Positions 52,886-62,126 of a DNA stretch of 64,000 nt are shown here, in pieces. Every line of letters starts with the position of its first letter. Position 1 is the stretch's first letter. The stretch is from Anastrepha obliqua (Eukaryota > Arthropoda > Insecta > Diptera > Tephritidae), in contig NC_072897.1 in assembly GCF_027943255.1 (NCBI RefSeq), positions 61,528,406 through 61,592,405 of the forward strand. The letters run 5' to 3'. The notes under the pieces were generated by a model. The model did not search any database. It saw only the letters and a list, made by a program, of their open reading frames with translations, and had not been told where the DNA came from. The translations under genes were made by a program, and so were the position numbers.

Positions 52886-53480
52886 CAGAGAACGTAAATT
52901 CATAGAGAAGGCGCAGGAACGAATGGACAGGTTAAATGTCAAAACACATCAAAACGAGGGTAGGAAGTTAACAGAAGAGAGTTAACATAGCTGAGCGTAG
53001 TCAACAGAAATAAATATAGCGTTTGCATTGAAATGTAAAATGCCATGATTTGGTGTTAGGGAAAAGAAAATAACAGAAGACTTGTACATTTTTCTTTCAT
53101 GCTTATTTGCCGTCGGCATTTTGCATGCGCAAATAGATTAGAATAAATTAATTCTAAGTAACGCAATAGCACCGTATGCCTAAGTAGCTAGTGTGCTCTA
53201 TCAATTAGTGTTATATTTCATATTTCTCTAATAAATAATAATAATAGTAATTCTAAGTACATATATGCATGCATGAATATGAAATTTTAAGTATCTAATT
53301 GACTAAATTGTATTGAATTTAGGTCTATTATCAAAATTATTCAAATATCATAACACAAAAAATAACTTTGTAAACCATTCATTTGCATCAACGGTTATTA
53401 TTCAACAATATGTGTCCTTTTTAATTTTTTATATCCATATGTATGTATATTCATATTCTAAATAGATATAACATCTACCA
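52886..53480. other. Non-coding stretch beginning with a terminal-repeat sequence
   Basis: Begins CAGAGAACGTAAATTCATAG, a variant of the CAGAGAATG terminus, at the break in the gypsy protease. Other words (TTTGCCGTCGGCATTTTGC near 53107) resemble 62055-62075. No gene is recognised; the opposite end of this insertion is not identifiable. Confidence 0.5.
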
Positions 53481-54360
53481 TCCATATTCATGTGGGCAGA
53501 AAATCTTGACCTGCCTCAAAACACAGCTCATATGTATCTACATATAAAACCTTCAAAAGCAAATAGACAAACGTATACAAACATATTCCTAACATATGCA
53601 AAAAAAACTCATCTAAACGGTATTCGCGTACATATACATACATATGTATGTATATATGCATATATGAATACATATGTTGGGACAATGTACATATGTACGT
53701 AAAAGTTTCTATTCTAAGCAAAACAATGAATATTCGTATATACATATAACCGCACATACTTACTTTATGCCTCTACATGTGTATGCTTCCAAAACTAAAA
53801 TTCTAAGCCTGGCGACTACAAGAACAAAATGCATTCCTAGGCGTAGCTGGTGCGGCCATGATTATTTACCCGCGACGGCGCTGAACAGTTTCAAATATTA
53901 AAAAGCACAACAAAAACAAATTCATTGATAAGTTCGAGCTCATATTTCTACGAACAAAGTACTTTCATTCATAAAACGAGCCGCCCATATGCCAATTTTC
54001 GCGACCATTCGAAAATAGTCAATATTGGAATATTTCGCGTTGAATTATTTGCTAATATTTGGTAAATCTTGAATTTTTGTCAAGTCGAGTGGCCGCGGCT
54101 CCGTACATATGTATGCATCAATATATGTATGTAAATATGTGTTCTCAATTCTCGACAACAATAGCAAATCGAAATATTTTTTCTGTCGCAACTGCTCGCA
54201 GCCTCATATGTATGTATGTCTATGGAAGTTTGTAGGCATGTATTTATGTATATGCGTGTTTGCTTTTGCACGTCCATATGAACGATTTTTCATATGCAGA
54301 TATTCATTTGATTTAGCTGAACGAATATATTGTTTTTGTAAGGAAATCCTGTCGAATTAA
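53481..54360 (-). repeat. Dispersed repeat family D, copy 4
   Basis: 53790-54130 is the reverse complement of family D (AAACTAAAATTCTAAGCCTGGCG, GGCCATGATT, GGCTCCGTACATATGTATG). The first 300 bp are ATACATATGTATG microsatellite. Short open frames here are Tyr/His-rich microsatellite translations and not genes. Confidence 0.7.
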
Positions 54361-54614
54361 ATTATTGGTATATGTTCATTTAAGTTCTTACCAAATAAAT
54401 ATTATTATCCTTAAGAAAATAAAATACTAGTTTTTTTTAATTTTAATTTTTTATTTTTATTCACAAGTAATTTAAGTACTCTTATATGTATATGTATATA
54501 TGTATATTACAATACTAAATATAAATAATAGGTATTTATATTTCCTGAAATAAAAAAAAAATATATAAACTTGTGAAAGCACGAATTACGAAGTTGTTCT
54601 TATATTATAACAAT
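54361..54614. other. AT-rich stretch without recognised feature
   Basis: A/T-rich, with TATATGTATATG tracts near 54485-54505; it ends in TTCTTCTTCTT, the tail of the RTE element. Confidence 0.5.
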
Positions 54615-54645
54615 TCTTCTTCTTCTTAATTGGCGCGATAACCGC

Positions 54646-56776
54646 TTACGCGATTTTGGCCGAGATTAACAAAGCGCGCCAGTCGTTTCTTTCTCGTGCT
54701 AACCGGCGCCAATTGGACACACCAAGTGAAGCCAAGTCCTTCTCCACCTGATCTTTCCAACGCAGAGGAGGCCTTCCTCTTCCTCTACTACCACCAGCTG
54801 GTACCGCATCGAATACTTTCAAAGCCGGAGCGTTTGTATCCATTCGGACGACATGACCCAGCCAACGTAGCCGCTGGATCTTTATTCGCTGCGCTATGTC
54901 TATGTCGTCGTAAAGCTCATACAGCTCAACGTTCCATCGTCTGCGATATTCGCCGTTGCCAACGTGCAAAGGTCCAAAAATCTTACGCAGAATCTTTCTC
55001 TCGAACACTCCAAGCGTCGCTTCATCGGATGTTGTCATCGTCCAAGCTTCCATACGTTAGGACGGGCATGATGAGAGTCTTGTAGAGTGTTAGTTTTGTT
55101 CGTCGAGAGAGGACTTTACTGCTCAGTTGCCTACTTAGTCCAAAGTAGCACTTGTTGGCAAGAGAGATTCTACGTTGGATTTCAAGGCTGACATTGTTAT
55201 CGGTGTTAATGCTGGTTCCTAAATAAACGAAGTCTTTTACAACCTCGAAATTATAACTGTCTACAGTGACGTGGGTGCCGATACGCGAGTGCGCCGACTG
55301 TTTGTTTGAAGACAGGAGGTACTTCGTTTTGTCCTCGTTCACCACCAAACCCATTCGCTTTGCCTCTTTATCCAGTTTGGAGAAGGCAGAACTAACAGCG
55401 CGGTTGTTAAGGCCGATGATATCAATATCATCGGCATACGCCAACAATTGTACGCTCTTATAAAATATTGTGCCTGAGCGATTAAGTTCTGCGGCTCGTA
55501 CGATGCTCTCCAACATCAGGTTAAAGAAGTCACACGACAGCGAGTCACCCTGTCTGAAACCTCGTTTGGTATCAAACGGCTCGGAGAGGTTCTTCCCAAT
55601 TCTGACGGCGCTACTGGTGTTGAGCAACGTCATCTTACATAGCCGTATTAGTTTTGCGGGGATACCAAATTCAGACATCGCGGCATACAGGTAACTCCTT
55701 TCCGTACTGTCGAATGCAGCTTTGAAGTCGACGAAAATATGGTGTGTGTCGATTCTCCTTTCATGGGTCTTTTCCAAGATTTGGCGTATTGAGAATATTT
55801 GGTCGATGGTAGACTTTCCAGGTCTGAAGCCACACTGATAAGGTCCAATCAGTTGGTTGACGGTGGGCTTCAGCCTTTCACACAATACGCTCGCTAGAAC
55901 CTTATAGGCGATATTTAGAAGACTAATCCCGCGGTAATTGGCACAAATTGCAGGGTCGCCCTTCTTATGGATTGGGCAGAGCACACTTAAATTCCAATCG
56001 GCAGGCATGCTTTCATCCGACCATATTTTGCATAGGAGCTGATGCATGCACCTTACCAGCTCCTCGCCGCCATGTTTGAATAGCTCAGCCGGCAGTCCGT
56101 CGGCGCCCGCGGCTTTGTTTTTCTTTAGCCGTGATATTGCTATTCTCACCTCGTCATGGTCGGGTAACCGAACTACAATTCCGTCGTCATCGATTGGGGT
56201 ATCGGGATCTTCACATTCTCTACGACATGCGCAGCTGTCACTGTTTAACAGGTTCGAGAAGTGTTCCCTCCATAATTTAAGATTGCTCTGTACGTCAGTC
56301 ACCAGATCGCCGTCTTTGTTCTTACAGGACAACGCCCCGGTCTTAAAACCTTCTGTAAGCCGCCGAACTTTCTGGTAGAATTTTCGGGCGTTGTTCCTAT
56401 TGGCCAGCATCTCAAGCTCCTCGCACTCACGTATTTCGGCCTCTCGTTTCTTCTGTCGGATAATACGTCTCTCTTCCTTTTTCAGCTCTCTGTAGCGATC
56501 CCACATGGCTCGCGTTGCGCCCGATCGCAGCGTAGCTCTATAGGCGGCATCCTTTCTTTCTGCGGCAGCATGACATTCCTCGTCGTACCAATTGTTTTTT
56601 CGGGCTCGCCGGAATCCGATTTCTTCTTCGGCGGCGGTACGTAGGGAACGAGAAATGTTGCTCCATTGCTCGTGCATGCCGGTTTCTTGGGAAGTGCTCT
56701 CTGAGAACAGGAGTGAGAGTCGAGTGGCGAATCTTCTGGTTGTCTGTTGTGATTGCAGCTTTTCGATGTCGAACAT
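54646..56776 (-). pseudogene. RTE reverse transcriptase and C-terminal region, one frameshift
   Basis: 55022-56776 (584 codons) holds the linker and the RT: NKAAGADGLPAELFKHG, NYRGISLLNIAYKVLA, QCGFRPGKSTIDQIF, FVDFKAAFDS, RGFRQGDSLSCDFFN and the catalytic box YADDIDIIG near 55428-55445, then FVYLGTSIN. Near 55048 the frame slips by one base, and 54646-55053 continues with WTMTTSDEATLGVFERKIL and the RTE-type C-terminus LRWLGHVVRM...GRGRPPLRWKD. Apart from the shift the polymerase looks complete, so inactivation is relatively recent. Confidence 0.88.
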
Positions 56777-57647
56777 TCTTTGCGCAGGTAGATGTACGTT
56801 TTTTGCTGCACAGAGGCGTGTGCGCAGTTTGGCTGCAACAAGGTAATGATCCGAGTCAATGTTGGGTTCTCGGATCGTACGTACATCTAATAATCTATCA
56901 CAACATGATCGATCTGGTTTCGCGTTTTTCGATCAGGGGACAGCCAGCTAGCTTGGTGAATTTTTTTATGCTGGAATCTGGTGCTGCAGACTACCATGTT
57001 TCGGGCCCCGGTGAAGTCGATCAGCCTCTGTCCGTTACCGGATGTTTCGTTGTGCAGGCTGAATTTTCCGACTGTGAGACCAAAAATTCCTTCCTTGCCC
57101 ACCCTGGCGTTGAAGTCGCCAAGCACGATTTTTATGTCGTGGCGGGGGCAGTGCTCATACGAACGCTCCAAGCGCTCATAGAAGGAATCTTTGGTCACAT
57201 CGTCCTTCTCTTCCGTCGGGGCGTGGGCGCAAATTAGCGATATGTTAAAGAAACGTGCTTTGATGCGGATTATTGCGAGACGAACGACAGTACTTGGCGA
57301 CGAAGTCTCTCTCCCACAACAAATCCGACACCGAATTTGCGCTCCTTTACATGGCAGCTGTAGTAGACGTCGCAAGGTCCTATGGTTTTCTTGCCTTGCC
57401 CCGTCCATCGCATCTCTTGGATGGCAGTGATGTCAGCCTTTGCTCTTACGAGGACATCAACCAGCCGGGCAGAGGCACCTTCCCCATTAAGGGACCGGAC
57501 ATTCCAGGTGCATGCCCTCAAATCGTATTCCTTATTTCGTTTGCAGGGGTCGTCATCAGTGTTGGAAGTTCTCATCCGAGGCTTTGTTGCTGTTTTCATT
57601 GGGGGGGGGGGGGGGGGTTTAAGTGGCGGGTCCCAAACCCAGCGCAC
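56777..57647 (-). pseudogene. RTE APE-type endonuclease, broken
   Basis: 57270-57647 encodes RACTWNVRSLNG, ITAIQEMRWTGQG (catalytic Glu) and a Pro-rich leader made from a long C run. 56887-57408 overlaps it in another frame with ISLICAHAPTEEKDD, VLGDFNARVGKEG (Asp and Asn) and RNQIDHVVID. The shift between them lies near 57300. A deletion of about 22 bp at 56890 then brings an early stop, seen by comparison with 6080-6100. These insect endonucleases are often labelled craniofacial development protein 2-like in databases, but this is transposon sequence. Confidence 0.85.
57601..57617. repeat. Homopolymer G17
   Basis: Seventeen consecutive G within the 5' part of the RTE element. The length may be affected by sequencing or assembly error, and frame calls across it are unreliable. 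Confidence 0.95.
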
Positions 57648-57859
57648 AACCAGCTATGCTGGGATGTTTCGCCTTCTCAGGTTAGCTCACTCCCGAACGG
57701 GTGTTCGAAAGCTAACCAGAGGATACGTGGGCTAATCCCGGACGTTGTGAGCTGCTTGAACCATATGTAGAAGAATCGTCCTGGCCACTCCCAAGTGAAT
57801 GGCGATCAGTAACTTTCCCCACTTGCGTGGACTTCTACACATGGAACCATCCTCCATAA

Positions 57860-59393
57860 CAATTGCTTGGGTAAATATGAGCCTCCGTCAATTTTGGGCA
57901 AATTTTAAAATTGGAATTCTTCTGATCAATATCAAATAACTTCCTAATGACCTTAAGGGGGGGGTAGGGTCACAAAATCGAAATTTTGTTTCTTCACTCA
58001 TCTTATAGTAAATCATTTCAAGAATGTTGTGTGAAAATTTTAAGTGGATCGGAGCAGAACTCTCAAAGTTATAGCCTTTGTAGGCACTCTACCTCGAATG
58101 CGGAGCATCGATAATTTCTCAGAGTCATTTTTTCAAACGCGTTTTTCCCGAAACGACTTCTTAAAAGTCGGTGCCAATCACAACTCCGAAACTATTCAAC
58201 CGATTCTTTTCAAATTTGGCACACGTTTTCTAAATCAAAAATACTTCCCCCCTACACTGTTTTTTTTTATTTTTATTTTTTTAAGGTATTTTTTCACTTA
58301 CAAATATGGCGAAATTTTTCGCCAAAAATGCTCGTTTTACGTTTTTTTGCCACCAAAACTACAAAAATGAAAAAAAAAAAATTTTATTAATGTAGGGGGA
58401 GCATTACGTCATACTTTAACTGAAAAATTCGACTTTTTTAGTTTCAGATGGTTCTACGACGAATGCCGATTGGCACCGCAGAGCACCTCTCGAAAAACAT
58501 ATCTCCAAAAAAACTCTGTCATGGGCTTATTTGTCAATATTTTATTATTAATATTTTTTAAAAACTTATTGAAAAAATGTACAATAACATGCAACTGATT
58601 TTATTAAAGTATCTTAAGCCATATTTCTGTAAAAAATTAAAAAAAAAGTGTTTTTTTTAGCGCTAAACCCTACCCCCCCTTAAAGCTTGCAGTGCCATAG
58701 GCGGTTGGAATATCATATTTCATAAATACATTACGGATGGACTTTATGAGATGGCAATAGTCAAACTTGCAAAAATTGGATATTTATGCACGACAACGAT
58801 CCCAAACATACTGCGGGAGTGGTCAAAAACTGGCTTTCGCAGGAAAATATTGCCCAGCTCGATTGGCCAGCACAAAGTCCGGATTTAAATCTAATCGAAA
58901 ACTTGTGGAATGATGTGAAGACGATGGTTGGACAAAAACAAATTAAAAAAAATCGATGAACTTTGGGAAGGTGTACAGGAAGCATGGAACTCTATTCCTT
59001 TGGACAGTTGCCAAAAGTTAATAGAGAGTTTACCACGCAGGTGTGAAGGAGTTATACAGAATAACGGCTATTCTACCAAATATTGATATGGTAAATAATA
59101 ATAGTCAACAATCTTTTCTCATTTCTTACAAATATTTCATATTTTCTACAGAAATCAAAACTGCGCTAAGTCTTTGTCCAAATCCCACTATGACCAAATA
59201 AGAATTACTTCTATTTTATCATATTTTTTCTAGGGAAAACTGTCTACTTTAAGTTATTTTGTCTTATGATAAAGTGTTAAATATATTTAGTTAAAAAAAC
59301 TGGATTTATTTTGGTTTCATATCATCTAATCGAGCATTATATTGAACTCTTTTTAAGTGCGCTAAACGTTTGACCATAGCTGTATGTCCTATG
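57860..59393 (+). pseudogene. Tc1-like transposase remnant (split by a MITE)
   Basis: 58684-59090 reads, with one shift near 58945, the C-terminal catalytic part of a Tc1-type transposase: HDNDPKHTAGVVKNWL (second Asp), DWPAQSPDLNLIENLW (last acidic residue) and DSCQKLIESLPRRCEGVI. The preceding 57860-57952 likely belongs to the same element but is too decayed to read. The right end near 59366-59393 is AAACGTTTGACCATAGCTGTA, a plausible Tc1/mariner inverted terminus next to TA. The first Asp and DNA-binding domain are missing, so it is inactive. Confidence 0.75.
57957..58679. mobile_element. TTAA-flanked MITE with poly-G inverted ends
   Basis: It begins GGGGGGGGTAGGGTC and ends AACCCTACCCCCCC in inverted orientation, between TTAA at 57953-57956 and TTAA at 58680-58683. 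A TTAA duplication is typical of piggyBac-type elements. It is 723 bp, AT-rich and non-coding. It splits a Tc1 remnant, so it arrived later. Confidence 0.78.
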
Positions 59394-59694
59394 CTAATAT
59401 ATGTATATAAACATGCATACATACAATTACGTGCAATTTTCATAAAAAGACCAAAAAGAACAAATCTGTAAACATGCATACAACTCATATGGACATATCA
59501 AATGAACAAATCTGTTCTGTACGCAAGCAAATGTAAGCTAATGTAACCTACATTTTTTCACACTTGCGTATCACTCTCTCCCTCTCATTTCTCTCCGGCA
59601 GCCATATTAATTAATTTCCTACTGTTAACTTGTGCTGATTTCATTTTCCTACCCGTATTTTGTTAGGAGGAACGGGCCGGGACTGCGTCTTCTC
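59394..59694. other. Non-coding stretch without recognised feature
   Basis: Contains TATGTATATAAACATGC tracts and ends at CTGCGTCTTCTC before a series of terminal-repeat starts. No gene seen. Confidence 0.45.
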
Positions 59695-61340
59695 CAGAGA
59701 ACGTAAATTCATACAGAGAACGTAAATTCATAGAGAAGGCGCAGAGAACGTTAATGAATAGAGAAGTCTTAATGACTGGAAAGTGTTCATTTTCGAGGGG
59801 TACTCGTCTCGCGAAGACAATTCACCATAGACAGATTTTTCAACAAAAATTAACAGTGAGGGGCTGAATTATGTAAATTTAGCAGCTGTCGATAAGAATT
59901 TGTTGGTGATTAGAAGCAAAGAATGTTAGGTAGCTTTTTAATATGACCTGTATATTTGAATTTCTCCAAATCATCCAAATTATGTACCTACATATGTTAT
60001 GTCTGTCTGTCTGGTGTCTGTAAAACTTTGTTGAATTACCTTCAACTGAATCAAAATCCCTATAGCAAACGCTTCATTACCAGGCGCACAGGAAGATGGC
60101 ATATGCAAATGTAAATTTGTGAATTTATATACATTTGTGAATTTATATACATTTGCGCATATGTATATGCTGTGTGTATGTGTGCTCACCAGCCACAGCT
60201 CAAGATAAAACGGTAAAACTTCGCAAGAAATCCAGCGCGCACTCATGGCGCAGCGCACATTCATTGGCACAGCATTGTATGTACAGTAAGCTTGAAATGT
60301 TACAGGCATCTTCAAATGCTCTGATTTCAGAGTAAGTTTCTAACTGCAGATATATGCATATGTTTTGTGCACTTTTTATCAATTGAAAAACTACATACGT
60401 AAAGTAATCTACTAATTAACTATTTGCCTACTATCAGTGAACATAAAATAATTGTTTCCAAATTTTATCTTAGTATTAAAATGTCCGAATCAGACCTTTT
60501 TTTTAAGCTACTTGTTTTCTTCTGCAACTTACTGTATGCTCATGCGCGCACTTGACGCACAGCAGCTGCGGCTGTCGAGCATTTAGAACGACATATTTAC
60601 ATACATATATTTTTGCATACATATGTACGATGCCGCGGGCACTCGACTTGACAAAAATTGAAGATTTATCAAATATTGGCAAATAATTCTTCGCGAAATA
60701 TTCCAATATTGACTAATTTCAAATTGTCGAGAAAATTGGCATATGGGCGGCTCGTTTTATGAATGAAAGTTCTTGCTCTTAGAACTATGAGCTCGAATTT
60801 ATCAATGAATTTTTTGAAGATGAGTTTTTGTTGCACAGAACAATAGTTGAAACTGTTCGGCGCCGCCGCGACTGTTCAGCGCTATGGCAACTAGAATGAT
60901 GGCCGCTACGCCTGCGTCTATGACTGCATTTTGTTCTTGTAGTCGCTGGGCATAGAATTTTAGCTTTGAACGACATACGCATTTTGAGGAATAAAGCGAA
61001 TGCCCTGTGTGTGCGGTTGTATGTACATGCATATGTGTATATTAATAAGCATTGTTTTGCTTGAATTCAATATTTATATTTGCATATGCCATCTTCCTGT
61101 GTGCCTGGTAATGAAGCGTTTTGTATACAGAATTTTTTGATTTGAACGTACATATATATACATAGTTAGGGCATCAAGTGTGCATATACGCACATGCACT
61201 TACGTCGATGCATATGCAGAATAAGTTGTTTTAGCATTACAGGAATTCGATCATTCGAATATTTACACCCTAATTATTGCATGAAATATGATAAGGCGAT
61301 GCTCGTGAGGTAGGTCATGTTGCTTCAGTGCATACATATG
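59695..61340 (+). repeat. Dispersed repeat family D, copy 5, with stacked terminal sequences
   Basis: CAGAGAACGTAAATTCAT at 59695, again at 59714, and CAGAGAACGTTAATGAATAG at 59742 are three starts of the same terminal sequence within 50 bp. The body continues through ACCAGGCGCACAGGAAGATGG (60078), AGCAGCTGCGGCTGTCGAGC (60560) and GGCCGCTACGCCTGCGTC (60900), matching copies 1 and 2. A second inverted AGGAAGATGGCATATGC-type block is at 61083-61105. Non-coding. Confidence 0.7.
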
Positions 61341-62126
61341 CGTGCAACACTATATTTATTAAAGATGCAATAGAACTTAGTTGTCCCATATATGTATGTA
61401 TGCAAATACGTTTGTTTGAAGTTTTCTTTTATTTATTTTAAATTTCAAAGTTTTGTACTATCTATAAAATGCATACATATGTATATGAATTATTCCCTGT
61501 AATATATATGTATATGTAAATTTAAAAAAATTTCGTTTGGCAAAGGAACAAAAATGCATATTCAAATGTACATAAATATAATATGATAAGGCAATGCGTC
61601 GTGAGATAGGTCATTGTTGCTGCAGTGCGTGTGCACATACATACATTTGTAACACTATAAGAATTGAAGATGCAATTGAACTTTTGCACGAATATAACTA
61701 ACAAAATATATGTATATAAACATATATTGATAGGCATATATATTCATCAATATACCAATATGCCCTTTGAATTCTTGTCTAAAATTAATTTCGACTCGAA
61801 AAATTAGTAAAAATTTTCATCAAATTTACACTAAAACGCACACAACAAAATGTGAGGTCGTTTTACAATGTATTTTGTTTAAATTTTTCTTTTAAAATTA
61901 AAACAGCAAACATTAAAGTTACTTTGATTTGAAATGTTGGCGCATATATTCAATTCAATCATTTTTTCTTCATCACCTTTGTTTGAAAATACAAATTGAA
62001 TATATTTTCGTTTACCAAGGGAACATAAAAATGCACAAGCAAATGCCTTGCAAAATGCCGTCGGCATTCGTCAATTTGATTTCATACAGAAACCAAAAAC
62101 TGAGCAGAGCCAATGTACTTGTACCA
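61341..62126. repeat. Dispersed repeat family E and microsatellite
   Basis: 61740-61950 matches 32540-32760; 61640-61700 matches 28890-28960 (reverse). ATACATATGTATATG tracts separate them. No gene is recognised. The stretch ends CAATGTACTTGTAC, the flank of the terminal-repeat element copy. Confidence 0.6.

Larger units (their letters stand above)
54615..57850 (-). mobile_element. RTE-type LINE, nearly full length
   Basis: On the minus strand the element runs from a 5' region near 57850, through an APE endonuclease and reverse transcriptase, to a 3' end CTCGGCCAAAATCGCG...GCGCCAATTA and an (AAG)n tail at about 54615-54627. It lacks ORF1 and RNase H, as RTE elements do. One ~22-bp deletion, a frameshift near 55048 and other shifts disable it. 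57601-57617 is a G17 run. The 5' border against Tc1 sequence is approximate. Confidence 0.85.

Noticed and set aside
53488..53757. 89-codon frame with membrane-like composition
   Set aside because: Made of TACATA/TATGTA microsatellite; composition alone mimics a hydrophobic peptide.
57270..57770. Possible host gene similar to craniofacial development protein 2
   Set aside because: The match is to the APE endonuclease of RTE LINEs, contiguous with a reverse transcriptase and a LINE tail.
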